From Noviherbaspirillum_A sp047237965 (GTDB lineage: Bacteria; Pseudomonadota; Gammaproteobacteria; Burkholderiales; Burkholderiaceae_D), in assembly GCF_047237965.1 (NCBI RefSeq), contig NZ_JBDFLX010000001.1, positions 1 through 64,000 on the forward strand: a stretch of DNA of 64,000 bases, given 5' to 3'. A model generated the notes under the pieces. It made no database searches. It saw nothing but the letters and a program-made list of their open reading frames with translations, and was not told the DNA's origin. Of this stretch, positions 1 through 15,130 are shown one piece after another. A program made the translations under genes and the position numbers. How positions within the stretch are numbered: the first letter of the stretch is position 1; the number at the start of each line of letters is the position of its first letter.

Positions 1-1512
1 CAGAAAGCATCCGTACAGTTCCTCCTTGAGCGCGCCCGGGGACGGAAGCATCTCGCGCAGGGGGCTGTATTCCTGATAGGCGCCGTTGATGCCGGCAAGC
101 AGCTTGCCGGCCGTATCGGGAGCGACATTCTGCAGGAGCTCCATCAGTTCGCTGCACCTGGCATCGAAGCGCTGAATGTAGGCAGCCTGTGCGGAGGGAT
201 CGACCGCCGGGGGTTTCACCGGCGGGTAAGAATGGGACTTGCAAAGCGGCGCCGGGTTAAGGCATAAGGCGAACAGGTCGTAGAGCGGCTTGAGTTCTGG
301 TTGGGCCGGGCTCAGTTGCAGGGCTGCCTGCGCGGTGGCGACGATCAGGGCGAGTGTGACGCCATCCTCGCCCCGCCTGGCGCGGTCAAGGACGATGTCG
401 CGCATCCAGTAAATCTGCGATGTCGATGGCAGATGCGCCATGGCCTGGTAGAGGCTCTGGAAGCGGTGGATGCTGTGCCTGGGGTCGCGTTCGAATACCT
501 GTTTCAGCATGCTTTCGACAAGGTCACCGAAAACCTCCCGGTACTCCGCGTTGCGCTTCCAGTAAAACTCGCCGTACTCCGATGGAATCATCCGCAGCAG
601 GCTGATCGCCATCTTGTCGCCCTCTGCCACATCATCGAGAAGAACGGGCATGATCAAGGCCTTTCCCAATAGCAGTACCTGCTTTTCGACCGGCATGTCC
701 CGCATCGGCAGGGACTGCAGGCAGCCATGCAGGCCCCATAAAAGCGCGCCCTTGTTGTGCTTCATCTGTTGGTCATCGTCGGGAAAGCCATACCTGCCCG
801 GATAAGCCTTTTCTCTTCCGCAGAGGGCGATGCCCCACAGGGTATGGCATAGGGCCTTGGTCCTGTAGCCAGGCTGCAGCCGCATGCACATGGAGAGGAA
901 AGCCTGCACTCGTTCCGGAAACTCCGGGCCGATATGGCCGGAGATCTCGGGTTCCAGAATGATGGCTAATTTGTACTGCGCCAGGCATGGCTGCAATGCG
1001 CCGACCCGGCTGGCCATGTCCGCGAACTGCTGTTTCGTGCCGCAAAACAGGCTAGTGTGATGGGTCTGAACAAGACTGAGCAATGCTTCTGCCTGATTCT
1101 TGCTTTCCAGGTGCTGCAGGCTGGCCAGCATCGTGCCTATATGCGGCGTGATCGCCGTACCGGGAAAGTGGTGATTCAGCGTGGCGCTCACGAGCAGAAA
1201 CAGTTCCAGCCGATGCGCCGGATTGACCTGGGGCAGTTCGTACAGCGTGCCCATGCAGTCGTGAAGCGCCGCCGCCCGCGAGCCCTGGATGGCGTTCCCC
1301 AGCGTGCGATAGAGCCTGAGCGCTAGCGGCGCCATATGCGGCGTCATTCGTTGCGCGAAGGCGCGGCTCACGCAGGCAAGGCTGGTGATGGCACGGCCTT
1401 CACGCAGGGAAATATGGGTCACCACGATCCGGCGGAAGATGTCTGGCGGCATCTCTTCCAGCGGACTCGGCGTGGCAGTCCGGATGGCTGATGAGGCAGG
1501 GGAGGTGTGCAT
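1..1512 (-). CDS. F-box-like protein, 3' end outside the window
   Basis: The minus strand has no stop codon for 504 codons from this ATG to the left edge, so this is a real but unfinished gene. An in-frame ATG ten codons upstream (1542) is an alternative start; neither has a strong Shine-Dalgarno. Residues about 18-56 look like an F-box: PLEEMPPDIFRRIV, a short spacer, then LACVSRAFAQRM, which matches the L-P-x-x-I-F...L-x-x-V-C/S-R-x-F pattern of these Skp1-binding helices. The rest is mostly alpha-helical in composition, rich in Leu, Met, Cys and His, with no signal peptide, membrane segment or enzyme motif that I recognise. F-box proteins are eukaryotic ubiquitin ligase adaptors, and the known bacterial ones (GALA, VirF, Legionella proteins) are effectors delivered into host cells. 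An effector role here is inference. The gene itself is well supported; the F-box reading is moderate. Confidence 0.7.
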   Translation of the reverse strand, partial: MHTSPASSAIRTATPSPLEEMPPDIFRRIVVTHISLREGRAITSLACVSRAFAQRMTPHMAPLALRLYRTLGNAIQGSRAAALHDCMGTLYELPQVNPAHRLELFLLVSATLNHHFPGTAITPHIGTMLASLQHLESKNQAEALLSLVQTHHTSLFCGTKQQFADMASRVGALQPCLAQYKLAIILEPEISGHIGPEFPERVQAFLSMCMRLQPGYRTKALCHTLWGIALCGREKAYPGRYGFPDDDQQMKHNKGALLWGLHGCLQSLPMRDMPVEKQVLLLGKALIMPVLLDDVAEGDKMAISLLRMIPSEYGEFYWKRNAEYREVFGDLVESMLKQVFERDPRHSIHRFQSLYQAMAHLPSTSQIYWMRDIVLDRARRGEDGVTLALIVATAQAALQLSPAQPELKPLYDLFALCLNPAPLCKSHSYPPVKPPAVDPSAQAAYIQRFDARCSELMELLQNVAPDTAGKLLAGINGAYQEYSPLREMLPSPGALKEELYGCFL

Positions 1513-1707
1513 GGGCGCTCTCTGGTCAAGGACAAGCGCCATTAGTCGCGGACCCGGCCGCCTGGTTCGATATTGCCGGGCGGAGGGCTCCCGCGGCATT
1601 GACGCAGGTCGCTTGGGTTCGCGGCGCGCGGGGTGGATGCGACCGGCCGCTCCTACAATGAGAGCAATACGCATGGACAGATCCGCAGGCCGATCAAGGA
1701 GACCACG

Positions 1708-2061
1708 ATGCTGATGAGCGATGAGGAATACTTCCGCAGCTGCGTTGCCAGGGAGCGGCAACTGGCCCATCTGCTGGGCCACAAGGTGGAAGAGTTTTAC
1801 GAGGATGCCGGCACGCTGTGGGACGGCACCACCGCCATGCCGAAATGGACCCGCGACTGGGCCGCCTGCGCGCCGCTGATCGCCGAATACGAGATCGATA
1901 TCCGCTTCGACCGCGAGGCCGGCGCTTCACATGCGCATTGCGTGCATGCGGGGCCGGTGTCGGTGCATCCGGACGACTATCCGGACCGCCAGCATGCGCT
2001 GATGTACGCGGTGGTCAAGGCCGTGGTGCACATGCTGGAACACCGCAAGCCGCGGCACTGA
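1708..2061 (+). CDS. Conserved hypothetical protein, 117 aa
   Basis: I chose the ATG with AAGGAG six bases upstream rather than an ATG 25 codons earlier, which has no ribosome binding site. The product is small, acidic at its N-terminus and soluble, with several Trp, His and Cys residues (for example the CVHAGPVSVHPDDYPDR stretch). There is no signal peptide or membrane segment. I do not recognise the family. It is divergent from the F-box-like gene and convergent with the glycine-zipper gene, so it is probably transcribed alone. No function can be given. Confidence 0.7.
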   Translation: MLMSDEEYFRSCVARERQLAHLLGHKVEEFYEDAGTLWDGTTAMPKWTRDWAACAPLIAEYEIDIRFDREAGASHAHCVHAGPVSVHPDDYPDRQHALMYAVVKAVVHMLEHRKPRH

Positions 2062-2088
2062 ACGCTTGTTGGCTTGCGGCGTCAGGGA

Positions 2089-2613
2089 TCAGTAGCCGTA
2101 GCGCTTGGCCACTTCGTTGCCGACATAGCCGCCGCCGATCACGCCGGCGACGGTCGCCAGTTTCTTGCCGTTGCCGCCGCCCACCTGGTTGCCCAGCACG
2201 CCGCCGAGCACGGCGCCGGCCGCAATGCCGACCGGGCTGATCTGCGGCGCAGACTGCTGGTACGAAGGCTGCTGCGGCGGAGCTGGCTGATAGGCCGGCT
2301 GGTAGGTAGGCTGCTGATACGCCGGTTGCTGGTAGCTGCCGGCCTGGGCGTAGCGCTGGGTGCTGGCGTGCTGCACGGCCGGCTTGACCACGGTCTTTTT
2401 CGCCACCGGCTGCGGCGCAGGCCGGGTTTCCGGCTCGGGCGCCACGGCCTTTTCCACCACGGGCGCGGCGCTGGCAAGCTGCTTGGCCTCGCCGTGCGAG
2501 TCGGGCAGCAGGCCGGTCATCGCGGCCACGCCCACCAGGCTCACCAGCATGACCGACGCAGCGGCGCCGGCCATCAGGGGGTGGATCTTGTTGGTGGTCT
2601 GTACTGTCTGCAT
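2089..2613 (-). CDS. Glycine-zipper 2TM (SlyB/17-kDa antigen-like) envelope protein
   Basis: The gene encodes about 174 residues in three parts. A hydrophobic segment at residues about 13-36 serves as a signal or membrane anchor. A long Pro/Gln/Ala/Tyr-rich linker follows, with repeated YQQP and YQPA units. A C-terminal glycine zipper contains AAGAVLGGVLGNQVGGG and GVIGGGYVGNEV, the hallmark of the 17-kDa antigen/SlyB two-helix fold. Members of this family sit in the envelope and affect membrane integrity. The start codon is doubled (ATGATG); AGGAG lies only two bases from the first ATG and five from the second, so the second is preferred. There is no lipobox Cys in the N-terminus, so it is probably not a lipoprotein. 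It is monocistronic. Confidence 0.85.
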   Translation of the reverse strand: MQTVQTTNKIHPLMAGAAASVMLVSLVGVAAMTGLLPDSHGEAKQLASAAPVVEKAVAPEPETRPAPQPVAKKTVVKPAVQHASTQRYAQAGSYQQPAYQQPTYQPAYQPAPPQQPSYQQSAPQISPVGIAAGAVLGGVLGNQVGGGNGKKLATVAGVIGGGYVGNEVAKRYGY

Positions 2614-2752
2614 CATCGCTCCTGGTCTGCACCGAAGTTCGGTATGAGCACAGATTAACGTTGAGCGAACTCAGTTGCTAGGCAGCGACTGTTTCATCTG
2701 TGAAAACTTGTAACAGGACAGCGCACGCGCTGGGCCGGCGCCGGTCCCGGTC

Positions 2753-3028
2753 TCAGTCGCGGCGCCGGTTCTTGTCGATGATCGCGTACAGGATCAGGCC
2801 ATAGGCCAGCAGGCGCACCAGATAGTAGGCCGGCGTGTCCTCGCGCCAGGCCGGCACGGCGCCCTGCAGCAGCCGGTTGACCGCCTCGATCCAGAACGAC
2901 AGGCCGAACAGCAGGAAGAAGCGGTCGCGGGTGACGCGCCAGAAGCGCAGGAAGAAGCAGCCGATCACGAACGACAGCGCCGCGATGGCGCCGATGGTCA
3001 TCAGGCTGGTGCTGGTGTATTCATTCAT
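2753..3028 (-). CDS. Small membrane protein, DUF5985-like (second copy)
   Basis: This 91-residue protein has three predicted membrane helices, at residues about 8-27, 35-52 and 68-83, and a basic C-terminus (DKNRRRD). It resembles the preceding gene in length and layout, including a short FLLFGLSFW segment matching LLMWSALCF, so the two are likely tandem paralogues of the DUF5985 type. It overlaps the upstream gene by eight bases, which implies translational coupling. It is the last gene of the unit hybrid kinase, wHTH protein, membrane protein, membrane protein. A role as membrane partner of the kinases is inference from position only. Confidence 0.8.
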   Translation of the reverse strand: MNEYTSTSLMTIGAIAALSFVIGCFFLRFWRVTRDRFFLLFGLSFWIEAVNRLLQGAVPAWREDTPAYYLVRLLAYGLILYAIIDKNRRRD

Positions 3029-3278
3029 CCGTAATCAGTCCGTAGAGCAGCGGCAGCAGCGCGACCAGCCCGGAACCCAGGCGCAGCGGGAGCAGGTCGA
3101 TACTGGGAAAGAACAGCTTGTCCATCATCAGCGCGACATTCGCCAGCGTCAGGCCCGTAAAGCACAGCGCGCTCCACATCAGCAGTCGATAGCGGCTGGC
3201 GCGGTAGCCGCGCCACAGCAGCACGGCCGACAGCAGCGAAGTCAGGCCGCACAAACCATAGATGATCGTCTGGATCAT
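3021..3278 (-). CDS. Small membrane protein, DUF5985-like (first copy)
   Basis: I chose the ATG that forms an ATGA overlap with the upstream stop; an ATG six codons earlier (MGKEKA) is less likely. The 85-residue product has three hydrophobic helices: IIYGLCGLTSLLSAVLLW, a central LLMWSALCFTGLTLANVAL and a C-terminal GLVALLPLLYGLI. It ends in the acidic TDE. There is no recognisable catalytic motif. Tight coupling to both neighbours suggests that its product is needed in a fixed ratio with the wHTH-like protein and its tandem paralogue. Confidence 0.8.
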   Translation of the reverse strand: MIQTIIYGLCGLTSLLSAVLLWRGYRASRYRLLMWSALCFTGLTLANVALMMDKLFFPSIDLLPLRLGSGLVALLPLLYGLITDE

Positions 3279-3667
3279 GGCTTTTTCTTTCCCCACTTGA
3301 AGGCATCGGCAAATTCCTGGATCCGGGAATGGCGCCGGCTGCCTGCGTGGATCATGTTGGTGACTTCAATCAGGTTCTGGCTGTAGTAACGCTCCAGGCT
3401 GCCCACCAGCGCATCGAGTTCATCGGTGGCGGGCTGGTAGCGCCAGGCCGGCGCGGCGGCGTCGGCCTGGGGGCAGATGTGCGCCGCCGCCAGGTCGGCC
3501 AGCAGGGCGGCCGCGCGCTCGGTGGGCAGGTACAGCCGCTGCGCCAGCCGGGCGGCGTCCCAGCGCCCGGCCTCGCGACGCATCAGCAGGATCGCTTCCA
3601 GGTGCGGAATCGACGGGATCGAAAAGATGAACCGCCGGAGGTCGTCTGTCAGTACTTCCTGCTTCAT
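3275..3667 (-). CDS. Winged-helix-like small protein, 130 aa
   Basis: The start overlaps the upstream kinase stop as ATGA. Residues about 18-70 (SIPHLEAILLMRREAG, AARLAQRLYLPTERAAALLADLAAAHI) read like a winged-helix fold in which helix two and a recognition helix follow a short helix. This is the pattern seen in MarR/PadR-type minimal domains. The C-terminus is basic (SRRHSRIQEFADAFKWGKKKP). It could be a small DNA-binding output or a kinase-associated adaptor. There is no receiver domain. The assignment is by pattern only; the gene itself is supported by its coupling and coding character. Confidence 0.75.
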   Translation of the reverse strand: MKQEVLTDDLRRFIFSIPSIPHLEAILLMRREAGRWDAARLAQRLYLPTERAAALLADLAAAHICPQADAAAPAWRYQPATDELDALVGSLERYYSQNLIEVTNMIHAGSRRHSRIQEFADAFKWGKKKP

Positions 3668-5286
3668 CCGTTCACAACAATGTTCATGCAGGAGGCAATC
3701 GCCTCGCGCAGCCGTTCCGGCGGCACCGGCTTGACCAGGTGCAGGTCGAAGCCCGCCTGCAGCGCGCGCTGCTGGTCTTCATGCAGGCCGTAGCCGGTGA
3801 GGGCAACCAGCCTGATGTGGCAGGTTGCCGGGTTGGCGCGCATGCGGCGCGCGACTTCATAGCCATCCATGCCGGGCAGGCCGATGTCGACCAGCGCAAT
3901 GTCGGGCCGGTGCGCCAGCGCCAGTTCCAGGCCTTCGGCGCCGTCGGCCGCCTGCAGCACGCGGGTGCCGAAGGAGTCGAGCAGCATGGCCATCATTTCA
4001 CGGCCATCGGCATTGTCTTCCACGATCAGGGCGCTGCATTCGGCCTGCGCCGCCTGTTTTGCGCCGGCTGGCGCCAGCATGTCCGAGGGCGCCTCCACCC
4101 TTGGCAGGCGCAGCGTGAAACGGCTGCCGCAGCCAGCGCCCTCGCTATGGGCTTCGATGTTGCCGTCATGCAGCCTGACCAGCTGGCTGACCAGCGCCAG
4201 GCCGATGCCCATGCCGCCCTGCGCCCGGTCGAGCGAGCTTTCGCCCTGGACGAATACGTCGAACACATGCGGCAGCAGGTCAGGGCCGATGCCCACGCCG
4301 GTATCGCGCACTTCCAGCATGGCCTGGTGCCGCTGTGCGCCGACCAAGACATCGATCCTGCCGCCCGGCGCCGTGTATTTCAGCGCGTTGTCGAGCAGGT
4401 TGGTGATGATCTGCTCCACCCGCGTCGGGTCGGCATCGATCCAGACCGGATCGGACTGTATGTTCACTTCGTAGCCGCGGGTGCGGCCGGTGGCTGCCAG
4501 GGTTTCCATGCAGGTATGCAGCATTGCGGCCAGTTCGAACTGCTTGCGCTCGAGCAGGATCTTGCCCGACATCACCCGGCCGAGGTCGAGCAGGTCGTCG
4601 ACGATGTGGCTCAGGTGCTGGCACTGGCGGCCGATGATCTGCCGCGCCCGCTGCGCCGCCTCGATGCTCACGCCTTCCAGGCCGATCAGGGTGGCCGCGC
4701 TGCTGATGGCCGACAGCGGATTGCGCAACTCGTGGCCCAGCATCGCCAGGAACTCGTCCTTGGCCTTGTTCTGCATGACCGCAGCCTCGCGTTCGCGCTT
4801 TTCCAGTTCCAGGCGCTTGTTCACGGCGGACAGTTCATGGGTGCGCTTGCGCAGTTCCGCGGTCTGGCTCTGCAGTTCCAGCGTCTTCTTCGCCATCGCC
4901 ACGAACACGCCCACCTTGGCCTGCAGCATTTGCGGGATCACCGGCGTAAACAGGTAGTCGACCGCGCCTTTTTCGTAGCCCTTGAGCCGGTGCATCTCGT
5001 CGGCCAGGTAAGCGGTAATGAAGATAATGGGCACGGCTGCCGAGCGCGGGCGGGAATGGATGGCCTCCGCGGTTTCGAAGCCATCCATGCCAGGCATGTT
5101 GACGTCGAGCAGGATGACGGCGAAATCGTGCTGCAGCACCTGGCGCAATGCTTCCTCGCCCGAACGCGCGGTATGCACCTCGCAGCCGTTATCCTCCGAC
5201 CAGCGCGCCAGCAGGCTGTCCAGGGCGAACAGGCTGGCCGGGTCATCGTTGACGATCAGGATCTTGGGCTTATCGGGTTTTTGCAC
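3664..5286 (-). CDS. Hybrid histidine kinase, REC-HisKA-HATPase-REC
   Basis: This soluble 540-residue phosphorelay kinase starts at GTG, with AGGG about nine bases upstream. Order: an N-terminal receiver at about 8-125 (ILIVNDDP; Asp in LLDVNMPG; K replaced, since FTPV stands where KP is usual); a coiled coil at about 130-175; HisKA with FLAMLGHELRNPLSAI; HATPase_c with N-box LLDNALKYT and G-boxes DTGVGIG and GMGIGLAL; and a C-terminal receiver at about 415-535 (Asp in LVDIGLPGMDG, Lys in LVKPV). There is no membrane span, so it must receive its signal from a partner, possibly by phosphotransfer to its first receiver. It heads a four-gene overlapping operon, divergent from the poly-HAMP kinase. 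Confidence 0.92.
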   Translation of the reverse strand: MQKPDKPKILIVNDDPASLFALDSLLARWSEDNGCEVHTARSGEEALRQVLQHDFAVILLDVNMPGMDGFETAEAIHSRPRSAAVPIIFITAYLADEMHRLKGYEKGAVDYLFTPVIPQMLQAKVGVFVAMAKKTLELQSQTAELRKRTHELSAVNKRLELEKREREAAVMQNKAKDEFLAMLGHELRNPLSAISSAATLIGLEGVSIEAAQRARQIIGRQCQHLSHIVDDLLDLGRVMSGKILLERKQFELAAMLHTCMETLAATGRTRGYEVNIQSDPVWIDADPTRVEQIITNLLDNALKYTAPGGRIDVLVGAQRHQAMLEVRDTGVGIGPDLLPHVFDVFVQGESSLDRAQGGMGIGLALVSQLVRLHDGNIEAHSEGAGCGSRFTLRLPRVEAPSDMLAPAGAKQAAQAECSALIVEDNADGREMMAMLLDSFGTRVLQAADGAEGLELALAHRPDIALVDIGLPGMDGYEVARRMRANPATCHIRLVALTGYGLHEDQQRALQAGFDLHLVKPVPPERLREAIASCMNIVVNG

Positions 5287-5552
5287 GGGTTTGCCCTGGT
5301 GAAATGAAAATGCCTGGATAGGGAGCGGCCCTGATAGACCGGAATGGCTGAGAGTGTCGGGGGTTCATTTTGCCCGTACTGCATGAACGCGGTTTATCCC
5401 AATGCAATGAATCCTGCCGATATTGTTTCTTCTTGTTAATTACCACCGGTATTCAAACGGTCATAACAGTAAGTTTTCTTTAGGCAACAAAACAGCTTGC
5501 AAGGCTATCAGCGCCAATGGAGAATGTCAAAGTTCATTGGAGACAAACCCAC
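5287..5552 (+). promoter_or_regulatory. Divergent intergenic region between two hybrid kinase genes
   Basis: This 266-base gap must carry promoters for both signalling units. It is much more AT-rich than its surroundings (around 5400-5500), in line with a promoter zone, but I cannot place confident -35/-10 pairs. GGAG about ten bases before the ATG at 5553 is the ribosome binding site that fixes the start of the poly-HAMP kinase. Confidence 0.4.
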
Positions 5553-12355
<6,803 letters not shown>

Positions 12356-12371
<16 letters not shown>

Positions 12372-13219
12372 GCACCGTGCCGGCCGCGGTCAGCACGGTA
12401 CAGGAGATCGAGACCGAACTGCTGCTCGAGGCGCTGTACCGGATGTACGGCACCGACCTGCGCGAGATGGAGCACGCGGCCTTGCGCCCGCGCCTGGTGG
12501 CCTTCATGCGCCGCCGCGGCCTGGCCTCGCTGTCGGCGGTGCAGGCCGAGGTGCTGCATGACCAGGCGCTCGGCGTCGAACTGCTGCGCTGCCTGTGCCT
12601 GCGTCCGGCCGCCCTGTTCGATGACCCGGCCCGGATTGCGCTGCTGCGCCAGACGCTGGGGCCGTGGCTCCGTTCCTGTCCGGTGGCGCGGGTCTGGGTG
12701 TCCGAATGCAGCGGCGCCGAGGATGTTTACACCCTGGCCATTTTGCTGCGGGAAGAGGGCTTCTACGACAAGACCCTGCTGTTCGCCACCGCCGCCAGCG
12801 AAGCCATGCTCGACGCCGCCCGCACCGGCCGCTTCCCGGCCAGCGAACTGGGCCGTTACCAGCAGAACTACCTGCGCAGCGGCGGCCGCCACACGCTTGC
12901 CGATTACCTGGTCAGCGGCGAGCCGGATGCGGAGGGCAACCTGTCCTTCCGTCCCGAGCTGGGCAGGAACATCATCTGGGCGCAGTACAACCTGGCCACC
13001 GACGCCACCTTCAACGAATTCCAGCTGATCATCTGCCGTGGCGCGCTGTCCGACCTGCAGCCAGTACTGCGGCAGCGCGCGCTGCGGCTGTTCCATGAAA
13101 GCCTGGCGGTGTTTGGCTACCTTAGCGTGCATCCGGCCGATGCGCTGAATCATTTGCCGAATGATGTGGATTTCAGGGCGATACATGCGGATTCGGGGTT
13201 GTATCGGCGGATAAGTTAG
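12356..13219 (+). CDS. CheR-like methyltransferase-fold protein with degraded SAM motif
   Basis: The protein has about 287 residues. An all-helical CheR N-domain (about 20-75) precedes a Rossmann-like domain (about 100-285). CheR enzymes use S-adenosylmethionine to methylate receptor glutamates, and their glycine-rich motif reads CSTGEEPYS; here the same place reads CSGAEDVYT. The later FDLIFCRNV motif reads FQLIICRGA. The fold seems kept but methyl transfer may be weak or lost. ATG at 12356 overlaps the kinase by 16 bases, and an in-frame GTG at 12368 would give a GTGA overlap; either way it is coupled to the kinase. It is probably an accessory protein of the phosphorelay. The fold is a confident call; activity is uncertain. 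Confidence 0.85.
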
Positions 13220-13261
13220 GGCGGGGTATAGGGGCTCTGTCGTTGCGGCTGCTTTTGACGT

Positions 13262-13290
13262 ACGCGCAGCGACAGTTGCGGTTGCGGTTG
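13262..13290 (+). repeat. Short GTTGCG hexamer array
   Basis: About four GTTGCG units lie 40 bases after the CheR-like gene, followed by diverged GTTGCC/GTTGCT units. It mirrors, in inverted orientation, the large GGCAAC array on the other side of the inverted duplication. Confidence 0.7.
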
Positions 13291-13329
13291 CGGTTGCGGT
13301 TGCTTTTGAAGTTGCCGTTGCTTTTAAGT

Positions 13330-13560
13330 CCCGTTGAGCGCGCCGTGACGTCGGTGCGTGGAGCGGGAAAAGGTGCGGCGTCTGTTTGAGTCAAGCGAAG
13401 CTTGGCGAGTTTAGCCGCGCCCCGCTCCATGCATCGACGGCACGGGGACCCTCGCGCAGCGAGGGCGCGATCACCGGGTCGCCTTTTCTTGCCTACTTCT
13501 TTTGGCGAAGCAAAAGAAGTAGGTCGCCCGCCGGGGCGAACTCCCGGCTTGGTCATGACG
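13330..13560 (+). repeat. Left arm of an imperfect inverted duplication (about 220 bp)
   Basis: The arm runs from a GTTGAGCGCGCCGTG block through GAGCGGGAAAAGGTGCGGCG and GCTTGGCGAGTTTAGCCGCG to a hairpin-like TTTTGGCGAAGCAAAAGAAG and then a CTCCCGGCTTG block. The same order of blocks recurs in reverse complement at 13720-13950. It encodes no plausible protein; the ORFs here are low-complexity or basic shadows. Confidence 0.85.
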
Positions 13561-13719
13561 ATAGTGCTTTCGCGTTGTTTCACCCGGCGGAAAGACGTCA
13601 CTGCGAAGCAGCAGTTGCTTTTGAAGTTGAAGTTTGAAGTCTGAAGTTTGCCGACAAACGTCAAAAGCGAAGACGACAGTGCTGCCCGGGCGTTGCCGGG
13701 TGACGCAATGCGGCTGCAC

Positions 13720-13950
13720 TGCCGTGGAGACAAGCCGGGAGTCCGTCCCGGCAGCCGGGTTACTTTTTTGCTTCGCCAAAAAAGTAACCAAAAAAGGCGA
13801 CCCGATGATCGCGCCCCGCTGCGCGGGGTCCCCGTGCCAGCGGTACCCGGAGCGGGGCGCGGCTAAACTCGCCAAGCTGCGCTTGACTCAGACAGACGCC
13901 GCACCTTTTCCCGCTCCGGGCACCGCTGACACGGCGCGCTCAACGGGATT
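13720..13950 (-). repeat. Right arm of the inverted duplication
   Basis: Read on the minus strand it reproduces the left arm: GTTGAGCGCGCCGTG, GAGCGGGAAAAGGTGCGGCG, GCTTGGCGAGTTTAGCCGCG, then a TTTTTTGGCGAAGCAAAAAA hairpin and a CTCCCGGCTTG block, with substitutions. The inner segments around 13575-13610 and 13680-13710 are also partly complementary (TCACCCGGC blocks). The whole looks like two head-to-head copies of one dispersed genomic repeat. Confidence 0.85.
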
Positions 13951-13954
13951 TCAC

Positions 13955-14116
<162 letters not shown>

Positions 14117-14127
14117 CAGGAGCAAAC

Positions 14128-14952
14128 ATGGAGAAGGACATCGCAAGTGCGGCAGCGCTGCTGCGGAACGCGGACAGCATCGTGATCGCTGCCGGCGCTG
14201 GCATGGGCGTGGATTCCGGCCTGCCGGATTTTCGCGGTGACCAGGGTTTCTGGCAGGCCTATCCGCCGCTGGCCAAGGCTGGCATCCGCTTCGTCGAGAT
14301 CGCCAACCCGGCGGCCTTCCGTGACGACCCGCGCCTGGCCTGGGGCTTTTATGGCCATCGGCTCGCGCTGTACCGGGCTACCGTGCCGCATGCGGGCTTC
14401 GGCCTGCTGCGGCAGATGGCGGCACGCATGCCGCACGGCGGCTTCGTGTTTACCAGTAATGTCGATGGCCAGTTCCAGAAGGCCGGATTTGCCGACGAAC
14501 AGGTGGCCGAGTGCCATGGCGCCATCCATTTCCTGCAATGCAACCAGCCCTGCACCGACGCCGTCTGGCCGGCCGACGGCTTCGTGCCGCAAGTCGATAG
14601 GACGCAGTGCCGGCTGCTGTCGCCGCTGCCGCGCTGCCCGCATTGCGGCGAGGTGGCGCGGCCCAATATCCTGATGTTCAATGACGGCGCATGGCTGGAG
14701 CAGCGCAGCGAGCGGCAACTCGACAGGTTCGCGCGCTGGCTGCAGCGTGCGCGCAGGCCGGTGGTGGTTGAACTGGGCGCAGGCGTCGATGTGCCCTCGG
14801 TGCGGCGCCAGGCCGAGCAGATCGGCGCGCCGCTGGTGCGCATCAATCCGCGTGCGCCGCAGGGCGCGGATGTGGGTTTGGCGATCGGCGCCTTGCAGGG
14901 CCTGCGCCTGATCGAGGAAGCGTGGCGGCATGCGCCGGGGATGCCGCGCTAG
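14128..14952 (+). CDS. SIR2-family NAD-dependent deacylase (sirtuin-like)
   Basis: The 274-residue protein shows the sirtuin signatures in order: NAD-binding GAGMGVDSGLPDFRG (about 23-37), TSNVDGQF in place of the usual TQNID (about 111-118), the catalytic His in ECHGAIHF (about 131), and a zinc site from QCNQPC and CPHC. Sirtuins remove acetyl or other acyl groups from lysines while splitting NAD. The Ser in TSNVD and the spacing of the Cys pairs (about 40 residues apart) are unlike the common CobB class, so the acyl preference, or an ADP-ribosyl role, is open. Start: AGGAG five bases upstream. The gene lies directly behind a hexamer array, with no clear operon partner. Confidence 0.88.
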   Translation: MEKDIASAAALLRNADSIVIAAGAGMGVDSGLPDFRGDQGFWQAYPPLAKAGIRFVEIANPAAFRDDPRLAWGFYGHRLALYRATVPHAGFGLLRQMAARMPHGGFVFTSNVDGQFQKAGFADEQVAECHGAIHFLQCNQPCTDAVWPADGFVPQVDRTQCRLLSPLPRCPHCGEVARPNILMFNDGAWLEQRSERQLDRFARWLQRARRPVVVELGAGVDVPSVRRQAEQIGAPLVRINPRAPQGADVGLAIGALQGLRLIEEAWRHAPGMPR

Positions 14953-15130
14953 CGGAAAAGTCTTGGCCGTTCCGGATGGACGGAATACCTGAACTCCGCG
15001 CCTGCCGACGTTCCACAGGCTCTCCTTGCATGTCCACTCAACCAGGCAGGCCCTGGACCCGCAGCGCAGGGAGCCTGCCTGGCTTGATCAAACTGCACTG
15101 CGACCAGCCTGCGACACCAGAAGCCCCACC

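Noticed and set aside
13173..13875. Several basic, Arg-rich frames around 13.2-13.9 kb
   Set aside because: They arise from the inverted duplication itself, appear in mirrored form in both arms, and show no coding signal.
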